A DNA stretch of 64,000 nt from an uncultured Candidatus Melainabacteria bacterium (lineage in GTDB: Bacteria; Cyanobacteriota; Vampirovibrionia; Gastranaerophilales; Gastranaerophilaceae): positions 38,889-102,888 of the forward strand of contig CAKNXK010000005.1 in assembly GCA_932182025.1 (NCBI GenBank), in the 5' to 3' direction. Shown in pieces: positions 52,322 through 59,816 of this stretch (position 1 is the stretch's first letter; each line of letters begins with the position of its first letter). The translations under genes were made by a program, and so were the position numbers. Below the pieces are notes generated by a model. That model saw only the letters and a list, made by a program, of their open reading frames with translations, made no database searches and had not been told where the DNA came from.

Positions 52322-52408
52322 ATAAGTAACAGACAACATCTATGGCTATTATAAAAATTATGCACCAAAATGAGCATTCTATTGCATATTCTATTAATAG
52401 TTGAATTA

Positions 52409-52981
52409 TTAATTTATCCATTTTATAACCGTTTCACCTCTATAGCCTTTTTCCCACACATACCACGCATAAGCAATAGCACTTGAATTATAAGTTTTAA
52501 AATCACCATTTTTAGCACAATTAATACGAGAACTTGAAATATATATTGTTTTAGGTGGATATTTAACAAAAAGTTCTTTTCTTTTTTGCCCTTCAAGAAA
52601 CAGGACTTTTAGAAACATACAGACTTTTCTACCTTCATCCACCTTGCTTAAAGCGTGTTCAACAAATTCCTGAGCGTATTTATACGGCGGATTTGTAACA
52701 ATATCACCATTGTGGTAAGGTTCTTTGTGTAATAAAAAATCCTCTACGCTTCCGTAACCTCTATCTATAAGGTCTGTTGCCTTTCGTAATTTCCCAACTT
52801 CATTGAATACTTTAGCTAAATGACCTTCTCCGCAAGCAGTCTCCCAAATATTACTTAAGTCAGGCTCAACTTCTAACAATAATTTACCTGCTATTGGCTC
52901 GGATGCGTAATAATCCTCTGGCTGTCTTTCATTTTTTGAATGGTTACTTGCACCTATGTTTATAAATAAACTTTCTTTCAT
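52409..52981 (-). CDS. DNA N6-adenine methyltransferase-like protein
   Basis: The protein of about 190 residues carries IVTNPPYKYAQEFVEHAL, the NPPY catalytic motif of amino-methyltransferases, and LSNIWETACGEGHLAKVF, a SAM-binding motif I. It is short and lacks an obvious target-recognition domain, so it looks like a phage-type orphan methylase. GGAG lies 5 bases before the ATG at 52981, which I choose over the upstream ATG at 53011. It could protect the island from restriction. Confidence 0.7.
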   Translation of the reverse strand: MKESLFINIGASNHSKNERQPEDYYASEPIAGKLLLEVEPDLSNIWETACGEGHLAKVFNEVGKLRKATDLIDRGYGSVEDFLLHKEPYHNGDIVTNPPYKYAQEFVEHALSKVDEGRKVCMFLKVLFLEGQKRKELFVKYPPKTIYISSSRINCAKNGDFKTYNSSAIAYAWYVWEKGYRGETVIKWIN

Positions 52982-53022
52982 GTTTACTCCGTCATGAAAG
53001 AATTTAGGCATTAATGCATTTT

Positions 53023-54027
53023 TTAATTTAAATATGGATTAATTTTAGTAATCTTTTGCGTAGTTGTATTATCAAATATTTGAGGTTCTATTTCTTCAAA
53101 AGAATGAATAACTGCATTTTTTAAATATAACAACATTCGTAATTCTACTAATGTATTAAAATTAGGAAATATCGTTAGAAATTCAGCATTTATAATAGAT
53201 AAAGCGATACAAGCATGTGTTGCGGGAATATCAATTCCATAATCACATCTGCCTACAGGAATAAAATGTATATCATTTTCTCTATTAGAAATTCTTCCAA
53301 ACGTTCCTTCTGGAGAAGCATGAACTGCCTTACAAGCACTCTGATATTCTTTCATCCAACCTTTATCGAAATTGCAAGTTTTTTCAATTGCTCTAAATGA
53401 TACTCTTTTAAAATCTTTAAAACAATCCAATTCTTTCGCCCAGTTACAATGTTGAGTATCAAAAAAAGAACTCTCATAAAAAGCTTTTGCAGCTACTTCA
53501 CCATTGGATTTGATAAAATCTACAATTACCATTATTTCATATAGGGTTCTCCATCTTGCATAAGCTCCATCAGCAAATCCATTTTCTATTAAACAAAATA
53601 TTTCAGCATAGATTTGACACGCTCGCCCATGTAATTCTTGTATCGCAAGGTATTCATATGCATATTGCTTTTCAGTACCATCCTTTATACAATTTACTCG
53701 TTGACAATATCTTGCTGTAAATTTTAGAGTTAGAATATAGAATAATTCAAATAAATTCAAACATTCTCCCCATTTATAATAATGGTTTACTACAAACTTA
53801 TTAACCTTTTTGTGTTCATTATAAAGAATTTTACCTAAAGATTTTGTAATTCTTTTTCCCAATTTTGCAACTTCTTCTTTCATTGCCATATCCATTTCTT
53901 CGGATATATCAATTTGTGAGGCTTTTTCTCTAATATCCTCCAAATCCATACTTGGGTTACACATATCTTTAAGTTTTTCTATAAATATTTTTTCGATTTG
54001 TTTATTGATTTTTTTAGGTAATAACAT
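53023..54027 (-). CDS. DUF5677-like helical protein
   Basis: The protein of about 334 residues is helical. ELHGRACQIYAEIFCLIENGFADGAYARWRTLYEIMVIVDFI is typical of DUF5677, a family often seen in accessory and defence regions with a HEPN-like helical fold. No membrane segment. GAGGG precedes the ATG at 54027; the ATG at 54042 lacks one. It begins 19 bases after the DUF4238-like gene and is probably in its operon. Confidence 0.65.
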   Translation of the reverse strand: MLLPKKINKQIEKIFIEKLKDMCNPSMDLEDIREKASQIDISEEMDMAMKEEVAKLGKRITKSLGKILYNEHKKVNKFVVNHYYKWGECLNLFELFYILTLKFTARYCQRVNCIKDGTEKQYAYEYLAIQELHGRACQIYAEIFCLIENGFADGAYARWRTLYEIMVIVDFIKSNGEVAAKAFYESSFFDTQHCNWAKELDCFKDFKRVSFRAIEKTCNFDKGWMKEYQSACKAVHASPEGTFGRISNRENDIHFIPVGRCDYGIDIPATHACIALSIINAEFLTIFPNFNTLVELRMLLYLKNAVIHSFEEIEPQIFDNTTTQKITKINPYLN

Positions 54028-54046
54028 ATATTCTACCCTCATTAAA

Positions 54047-54946
54047 TTAATTAATTTTTATTATTTCTTTTCGTTTATAATCATTTGTTCTTTTTAGTAA
54101 AAATTCAAGTTGTTCTCTATTATTTGAAAAGACAAATTGTTTACGTCTTACAAAAATAGAAGAATTAATGTATCTTATTATCTTTCTATCATTTAATAAA
54201 CCATAAGATATTCCTTTTCCAAAATCTCCTATCTTCAATATTAAATTTGATGATATTGGAATAAATTTTTCTACTGTAGGCGTAGCAATTCCATAACCAT
54301 AAGGTCCAATATCTATATTAGGTTCATAATATATCAAGGGATTATCTGAAGTAATGAAATTAGCTTTGGTTGTATATATAAATTGCCAATACATTTGCGA
54401 ATAAAATTCTGCAATTTTTATAGCAGCATCAAAGAGAAAGCCCCACTCACCTGATTTAGTTAATTGAATTTCACTATTTTCTAGAAGCTGTTTTTGAAAT
54501 TCTTTTGCCATTCCATATTTTTCTTCATATTCTGTTATAAAGTTATCATAAATGCCATTCTCAATTTGTTGTTCTTTAACCCATTTTAATAAAGGGTCCA
54601 TAAATTGATGTAACTTATTAACTGCAAAAGGGGTTCTATGTTGTAATAATGAAATAAATAATGAAAATTTACCTTTATCTTCTGATGTAATCTCTTGTTG
54701 CAGAATTAATTTTCTTATAATTTTACCCGCTTCCCCTTCAATAAAAGATAGTCTTTTTTCTAATTCATAATCCTTCGTGCCATCATCATTTTCTCTTGTA
54801 TAGAAGTGATTTATGACAGCTGCGTTTATCTTAGGTATATTCTTAATACTTTTATCTATATCATTATATACCCATAATCCGCCTTCCTGACAAAAATTCT
54901 CAAGGTATACTTGTGGTAGATAATGATGTCTTTTAGGATTGCTCAC
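54047..54946 (-). CDS. DUF4238-like protein
   Basis: The 299-residue protein begins SNPKRHHYLPQVYLENFC and contains FYTRENDDGTKDYELEKRLSFIEGEAGKII, FSLFISLLQHRTP and FITSDNPLIYY, the hallmarks of DUF4238, a widespread family of unknown function in accessory regions. The start is a GTG with AGGGAG 7 bases upstream. It starts 11 bases after the HEPN gene stop, so the three genes 53023-56430 form an operon. Confidence 0.72.
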   Translation of the reverse strand: MSNPKRHHYLPQVYLENFCQEGGLWVYNDIDKSIKNIPKINAAVINHFYTRENDDGTKDYELEKRLSFIEGEAGKIIRKLILQQEITSEDKGKFSLFISLLQHRTPFAVNKLHQFMDPLLKWVKEQQIENGIYDNFITEYEEKYGMAKEFQKQLLENSEIQLTKSGEWGFLFDAAIKIAEFYSQMYWQFIYTTKANFITSDNPLIYYEPNIDIGPYGYGIATPTVEKFIPISSNLILKIGDFGKGISYGLLNDRKIIRYINSSIFVRRKQFVFSNNREQLEFLLKRTNDYKRKEIIKIN

Positions 54947-54957
54947 TTTTTATCTCC

Positions 54958-56430
54958 CTAGGAATAATAAGGTACTTCCATTGATGGGATAATCTCATCT
55001 TGAAGATTTTTGATTTTTTGTTTTTCATTATATGTAATAGCAAGAATTAAATACATTATTGCAGTTCTAGTATATCTAAAAACTTCTAATGTTGCTGTTT
55101 CTAATTGTTCTTTAGATAACACAAAAGCATAATCATGGTCTCCAAACCATATTGAATTTTCACAATCCGCAACTCTTACCCAATTATGTTCAAGGTTATT
55201 TCTTAATTTTCTCAAAATATCCGCAACAGGGTTTGGAATTTGCCAATTTTTAATATTTGAAATATCTGTTAAATCACATGATAGCCAAAACAATCCATCT
55301 ATAAAAGGATTATGAATGTTTTGAAAATTTGTTTGTATCCAAGTTGGTTTAAATTCAGTTTTACTTTTACTTTCTATCTCAAAATATTTTTTCAGAAGTA
55401 AAATGATGCTATCTAAAATTCCAAAACACAATTTATATGCCGTTTTTACCATTTCTGTATTCGTAGAAAAATCATTGTAATCTAAACAACTTGTCAAAAA
55501 CAAACCTTCTTCAAGCCATTCTGGATACTGCTTAAATAATCCACAATAGGCTATATATCTTGCTTTGCAAAATCTGTTTTTTATATCAGAGAATGCTACA
55601 CTTAAAAAAGGACCTTCGCCAATTTTTACAATATAATTAGGAAATTCTAAGGTATCTTGAGCAGATATTAATTCTTTGGTTATATCATTTAATGGATTAA
55701 GAAATAAGTTATTTTCTGCACACCAAGTTCTGTAAAGTTTTTCTTCTTTGGTCTTATATTTAATTCGTTTAGCCATTTCCTCAAAAGACATTGCTGTTTC
55801 TTCAATATTTTTACCCCAATTTAATAAATCACTTACCCAAACCGAATTAGAGATTTCAGATTTTATACCTTCATGAAAAATATTATTTTTATTCTCTGTT
55901 AACGATTTAATCAATTTATATGCTTCATAAGCATAGTAACCAGTTTCTTTCTTATCATTCAAATAATCTTTTAGTTCCATAAGATTTTTAGCTTTGTTAA
56001 AAGGTGCAACAAATATAGAATCAGAGTAAACCACATTATTATAATTAAATGTCCAAAAGTAATTAGCTTCAATATCTCGACAAAAACCACGATAGAGGTT
56101 TGCAAGATTTGTTTGTATTTCAAAACACGTATTGCAATTACCATTTTGTATATATTCATTGAAGGCTCTTCTTATATAGTTCAAAGATTGAACAGCATTT
56201 GTAGGGAATTTTTCATTTCTCCAAAGTTTTGCATCTTCATTATAAATAGCTGCTCTCGTAGAGTATAAATTTGAAATACAATACCAAACTTGAGTTAAGA
56301 GAGGACTTCTTTCTAATCTTGACTCTAATTTTTTGAGCTTTTCAATTAATGAATCAATTTTCTCAATGTTTTTAGTGGAAATTGCATTGTCACATTCTTT
56401 AGGAAAAATTTTAACAAAATCTGTATCCAT
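54958..56430 (-). CDS. TPR-like/HEPN protein (LA2681-like)
   Basis: The 490-residue protein has a helical TPR-like N-terminal half (YCISNLYSTRAAIYNEDAKLW) and a C-terminal HEPN domain: ADILRKLRNNLEHNWVRV contains the R-x4-H ribonuclease motif, followed by LEVFRYTRTAIMYLILAI, as in LA2681-type HEPN proteins. Such proteins are predicted abortive-infection RNases. TGG-TATAAT ends 7 bases before the ATG, so the mRNA is probably leaderless. First gene of the HEPN-DUF4238-DUF5677 unit. Confidence 0.7.
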   Translation of the reverse strand: MDTDFVKIFPKECDNAISTKNIEKIDSLIEKLKKLESRLERSPLLTQVWYCISNLYSTRAAIYNEDAKLWRNEKFPTNAVQSLNYIRRAFNEYIQNGNCNTCFEIQTNLANLYRGFCRDIEANYFWTFNYNNVVYSDSIFVAPFNKAKNLMELKDYLNDKKETGYYAYEAYKLIKSLTENKNNIFHEGIKSEISNSVWVSDLLNWGKNIEETAMSFEEMAKRIKYKTKEEKLYRTWCAENNLFLNPLNDITKELISAQDTLEFPNYIVKIGEGPFLSVAFSDIKNRFCKARYIAYCGLFKQYPEWLEEGLFLTSCLDYNDFSTNTEMVKTAYKLCFGILDSIILLLKKYFEIESKSKTEFKPTWIQTNFQNIHNPFIDGLFWLSCDLTDISNIKNWQIPNPVADILRKLRNNLEHNWVRVADCENSIWFGDHDYAFVLSKEQLETATLEVFRYTRTAIMYLILAITYNEKQKIKNLQDEIIPSMEVPYYS

Positions 56431-56437
56431 ATTTTTT

Positions 56438-56443
56438 ATTATA
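56438..56443 (-). promoter_or_regulatory. Extended -10 directly ahead of the HEPN gene
   Basis: TGG-TATAAT on the minus strand, 7 bases from the ATG at 56430. Confidence 0.5.
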
Positions 56444-56543
56444 CCATAAGGTTATTCTACCCTTAATTACAGAAAAAGAAATAAATGATATAATAAATAA
56501 TATGTCTGATAGATAGTAATATTAAACATTTTAGCTTATAGAA

Positions 56544-57557
56544 TTACCAAAGGGCAACGCTTTGAGCATTATAAAAATCAACAACCAAAGATTGATTATT
56601 TAGACGTTCTGAAAATCTTTCATATGCTTTTCGTCTTATGTTTTCTTCATTTGTTTTAGGGTCAAAAATACTTATATAAACAGCTTTAATGTTTGGATTA
56701 GTATTTATTGCATCAAATATATGTTTATCTTTATCATCAAGAGAATGACCATGTATAAACAGAACTCCTTGTATTTGACAAAACTGTTCATAGCAATAGT
56801 TAAGATAATGATTCCCTCTAATCCATTTTAATTTATCAACACTATTGCCTTCTATAATAACTAAAGGAGACGTTCCACGTTCTAACCAATATTTTGTTTT
56901 ATCTATAATACTTAGATTATTACTTGAAGCATATTTAAGTTTATAGGTATTTTCAGAATCACAAAATAGATGCAAACCACCATGTAAATAAAAAACATTT
57001 TGTATCCATTTATCTTGACACCATATGCAATCAGATTCGCTTTGACTTCTATCAAATCCATCACGTGGATAAAAATTATTAATGTGAACTATGTTTTTAT
57101 AGTAGTCAAAGTTACTTTGATACAATCTTACTGCATAAATTATTACCCAATAAAGTAATAAATCATAATTTAAAGTAAATATATTATTAAAATCTGATAA
57201 AAATAAAAATGTATTATGATTTTCCTTATCACTTGTATAAACTTTATCATGAAGTTTTGTTAAAGTATTTACTAAATCCCATTTTATTTCTTCACTCCAA
57301 CTTTCATACATTTGTGCAATTTCATATTCTTCATTAGCTAGTTGATATACTTCTTTCTTGAAATTTAAATTCTCAATGACTTTTTCATAATCTGAATTAT
57401 CGCAAAATAGGTCAGAATTGCATAAAGAAGATTTTTTAAGAATTGAATCATAACTAAAAATGTCACTACAAGCAATACTGAAACCATTACCTAAAAGTAA
57501 ATTTTTATCGCAGTCTATATCTTGTATTAAATCCTCAAAATTCCTTAAACCAGTCAT
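56544..57557 (-). CDS. SIR2-like protein (DUF4917-like)
   Basis: The 337-residue protein has NLLLGNGFSIACSDIFSYDSIL (a SIR2-like G-x-G-x-S nucleotide loop), IFTLNYDLLLYW (T-L-N-Y-D) and VFYLHGGLHLF (the catalytic-type His), ending with IHGHSLDDKDKHIF and a nucleotide-sensing segment. DUF4917 and related SIR2-like proteins are NADases in several anti-phage systems. AGGAA precedes the ATG and TATTAT is a probable -10 box. It is the last gene before attR and may work with the HEPN gene downstream or alone. Confidence 0.72.
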   Translation of the reverse strand: MTGLRNFEDLIQDIDCDKNLLLGNGFSIACSDIFSYDSILKKSSLCNSDLFCDNSDYEKVIENLNFKKEVYQLANEEYEIAQMYESWSEEIKWDLVNTLTKLHDKVYTSDKENHNTFLFLSDFNNIFTLNYDLLLYWVIIYAVRLYQSNFDYYKNIVHINNFYPRDGFDRSQSESDCIWCQDKWIQNVFYLHGGLHLFCDSENTYKLKYASSNNLSIIDKTKYWLERGTSPLVIIEGNSVDKLKWIRGNHYLNYCYEQFCQIQGVLFIHGHSLDDKDKHIFDAINTNPNIKAVYISIFDPKTNEENIRRKAYERFSERLNNQSLVVDFYNAQSVALW

Positions 57558-57724
57558 AAAATGTTCCTATCTTTGTTATGAATAATACCATAAAATCAGT
57601 TAATAAAGCGGTATAGTATTTTATGCAATATTTGTTAATAAGTTTATAAGGTAACAAATTTTATTCATATTAGGTGTTGCAAGATTTGAATAATATCTTT
57701 GCATAATTAGTTCGAACCTGTGAG
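57558..57724. other. Right end of the island, no gene
   Basis: AT-rich sequence. GTTCGAACCTG at 57710-57720 resembles the tRNA T-loop just upstream of the att core in attL. On the minus strand it is open and in frame with the recombinase C-terminus as it would be read across attP. Confidence 0.5.
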
Positions 57725-57744
57725 CGTCGTTCCCGCCATTTAAA
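57725..57744. repeat. attR: 20-bp attachment repeat
   Basis: Identical to 29933-29952, the 3' end of tRNA-Asp plus 6 bases. Confidence 0.85.
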
Positions 57745-57766
57745 AGAAGCCTTAGGGCTTCTTTTT
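57743..57766. terminator. Native tRNA-Asp terminator, displaced to attR
   Basis: AAGAAGCC / GGCTTCTT stem with a T run on the plus strand and a shorter one on the minus strand. It overlaps the 3' end of the gene at 57752 and may serve both directions. Confidence 0.75.
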
Positions 57767-58645
57767 TATTCCAAAAAACCTGCTCCAAAAACTTTGAATA
57801 TCATCTATTACTTTTGGAGGTTTTGAGAAGTAATTAGCAAAATTTCTTTTATAATCTTCCAACTCAGTACAATATGCTTGCAAATCAAAAGAAACACCTT
57901 TTGCTGCGGGATACGTTTTTATCCCCATTGATTTATATATTGCACGCATTAATGAATTAGAAATACTGTCGCTTCCTCGCTCCCACGGAGTTGCGTGAGC
58001 TAAAATCCATCTGATTTCAGCTATTTTAGAATTGATTTCCTGTAAACATGATTTTGTAACATTTTGCGGATGGCTTATATATTTTTCATGAATACCTCTA
58101 TATATTTGACCAACTATATCTAATGCCGAATTTATTTTATTACTGTCTCCATGAGCCATAATACTGTCTTCACAATAATTTTCCATTCTTGTTAAACTTA
58201 CTCCCTCATATTGAGTTTCTAAAGGAGAATCTTTTAATTTATCAAAACGTGATTTATATAAAATATACGGAGAACAACTGGGACTTGCCGGCTTAAAATA
58301 AGGTGTTAACAAATCATCCCACTTGCCGGAAGTACCATAACCTTTTCGATTAGTACGTAATACACCTGAATGATTGATACAGTCGTAACTATAATGAGCT
58401 TTTATTTTTCTTACTTCTAAAGCTATTCTTGCTAAGATTTTATCAAAATTCATATTTTGACGCATTGATTTAGCAGCCTTATCAGTTACAGCAATAATTT
58501 TTTCTGCCCAATTTAAATCTTTACCGTAACCTTTGATATTTATAAAAAAATCTGTATTTTTAAATATCAATTTTGGTGAATTGGGATTTGATTTAAAACT
58601 ATAATTATTAGGATATATTTGTGTATTATATGCTGTTATATTCAT
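57752..58645 (-). CDS. Hypothetical protein with N-terminal SFKSN tag
   Basis: The 297-residue protein begins MNITAYNTQIYPNNYSFKSN, another Phe-Lys-Ser tag near residue 17. The body is helical and globular with no membrane segment. The C-terminal region IRWILAHATPWERGSDSISNSLMRAIYKSMGIKTYPAAKG has a conserved look (H-x-x-P-W-x-R-G-S), similar in style to effector or toxin-type enzyme loops. I cannot name the family. It starts 3 bases after the ogt stop with no clear ribosome site, so it is probably co-transcribed with ogt. Confidence 0.6.
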   Translation of the reverse strand: MNITAYNTQIYPNNYSFKSNPNSPKLIFKNTDFFINIKGYGKDLNWAEKIIAVTDKAAKSMRQNMNFDKILARIALEVRKIKAHYSYDCINHSGVLRTNRKGYGTSGKWDDLLTPYFKPASPSCSPYILYKSRFDKLKDSPLETQYEGVSLTRMENYCEDSIMAHGDSNKINSALDIVGQIYRGIHEKYISHPQNVTKSCLQEINSKIAEIRWILAHATPWERGSDSISNSLMRAIYKSMGIKTYPAAKGVSFDLQAYCTELEDYKRNFANYFSKPPKVIDDIQSFWSRFFGIKKKP

Positions 58646-58648
58646 AAA

Positions 58649-59140
58649 TCAGAGAATTGCTCCTTCGTGTTTCAAAAGCTTAGCCTTTATCTCGACTCCT
58701 CCGGCATAGCCGGTCAAATCTCCATTAGAGCCCACGACTCTGTGACAAGGAATGATTATTGAAATCGGATTATGCCCTACAGCTCCGCCAACAGCTTGTG
58801 CAGACATTCTTTTTCCTAATTGCCTTGCAATATCCCCATAGCTGCAAACCTCGCCATAAGGAATTTTACAAAGGATTTGCCAAACTTTTTGTCGAAACCC
58901 TGTCCCTATAGGTGCAAGCGGCAACTCTGATATCGCAGGTTTATCTCCATTAAAATAATTTTCCAGCCAATTTTTTGTTTTTTGAAAAACTTCAAGAGTA
59001 TCATCAATCGTTATTTCTGATTTTATTGAATCTTCAAAATACTTTTGCCCCTCAATCCATAGCCCGACAAGATTTTCATCACTGTCACAAGCCATAGTTA
59101 TTATACCGATTGGAGATTTATATATTGTTTTGTAATACAT
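58649..59140 (-). CDS. ogt: Methylated-DNA-protein cysteine methyltransferase
   Basis: The 163-residue protein has the suicide-cysteine motif IIIPCHRVVG, the HTH-like FRQKVWQILCKIPYGEVCSYGDIARQLG and GYAGGVEIKAKLLKHEGA at the end. It removes methyl groups from O6-methylguanine and O4-methylthymine by transfer to its own cysteine. The frame is open to 59188, but AAGGGATG precedes the ATG at 59140. Divergent from an alkylbase glycosylase, a natural repair pair. Confidence 0.93.
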   Translation of the reverse strand: MYYKTIYKSPIGIITMACDSDENLVGLWIEGQKYFEDSIKSEITIDDTLEVFQKTKNWLENYFNGDKPAISELPLAPIGTGFRQKVWQILCKIPYGEVCSYGDIARQLGKRMSAQAVGGAVGHNPISIIIPCHRVVGSNGDLTGYAGGVEIKAKLLKHEGAIL

Positions 59141-59177
59141 TTTGACACATCCCTTTTTATTATAATAATATAAAAAT

Positions 59178-59816
59178 ATGTACTTCAATTATAACGATAC
59201 TGAAACAAAATACTTAAAAAGCAAATGCAAAAAACTCTCTTGTGTTATTGATCAAATCGGTCACATTGAACGAGAAGTTGATAAAGACTTGTTTTCAGCA
59301 GTAGTTCATCACATTGTAGGACAACAGATTTCTACAAAAGCACTCATAACCGTTTGGAAAAGGTTTGAAGAAAATTTAAAGGTAATAAATGCTGATAATA
59401 TTATTAATTTTGGTATAGAAAACCTTCAGTTACTTGGAATATCTTTTAGAAAAGCTGAATATATTATGGATTTTGCCTGCAAAGTAAAAAACGGAGAATT
59501 TGACCTGGAAAGTATACGGACAAAATCAGATGAAGAATCCATAAAAGCCTTATCTTCATTAAAAGGAATTGGCGTTTGGACCGCTGAAATGCTTCTTTTA
59601 TTCTGTTTGGAAAGAAAAAATATTTTCAGCTATGATGATTTAGCCATTCAAAGAGGAATACGAATGGTTTATCATCACAAAAAAATAACAAAACCCTTGT
59701 TTGAAAAATACAGAAAACGTTTCAGTCCTTATTGTTCTATTGCAAGCTTGTATTTTTGGGAAGTTGCTGCAGGCAAAATTGAAGGTATGAAAGATTATGC
59801 ACCCGCTAAAAACTAA
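59178..59816 (+). CDS. DNA-3-methyladenine glycosylase (AlkA-type, HhH-GPD)
   Basis: The 212-residue protein has FSAVVHHIVGQQISTKAL, the helix-hairpin-helix LSSLKGIGVWTAEMLLLFCL and a catalytic Asp in FSYDDLAIQRGI. It excises alkylated bases as the first step of base-excision repair. No N-terminal AlkA domain is present. No Shine-Dalgarno is visible before the ATG; AT-rich -10-like boxes lie 3 to 12 bases upstream. The stop overlaps the convergent giant gene by 4 bases. Confidence 0.88.
   Translation: MYFNYNDTETKYLKSKCKKLSCVIDQIGHIEREVDKDLFSAVVHHIVGQQISTKALITVWKRFEENLKVINADNIINFGIENLQLLGISFRKAEYIMDFACKVKNGEFDLESIRTKSDEESIKALSSLKGIGVWTAEMLLLFCLERKNIFSYDDLAIQRGIRMVYHHKKITKPLFEKYRKRFSPYCSIASLYFWEVAAGKIEGMKDYAPAKN

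Larger units (their letters stand above)
29933..57744. mobile_element. Integrative island in tRNA-Asp, about 27.8 kb
   Basis: It is bounded by identical 20-bp repeats of the tRNA-Asp 3' end, with the serine recombinase next to the left junction. Contents: replication-type genes, Abi/HEPN, Hachiman, a tyrosine recombinase, the radical-SAM/AAA+/TPR/Mrr operon, a resolvase, a methyltransferase-like gene and a group of HEPN- and SIR2-like genes. I see no relaxase or conjugation gene, so it is either mobilised in trans or a phage-satellite or plasmid-like integrative element. Confidence 0.82.

Noticed and set aside
57705..57738. Possible second tRNA at attR (GTTCGAACC and CGTTCCCGCCA)
   Set aside because: Only the T-loop-like and acceptor 3' parts are present. 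There is no D-arm, anticodon arm or 5' acceptor; it is the att fragment.
29933..57744. Island as a conjugative element or an intact prophage
   Set aside because: No relaxase, type IV secretion, capsid, terminase, portal or tail gene is recognised.
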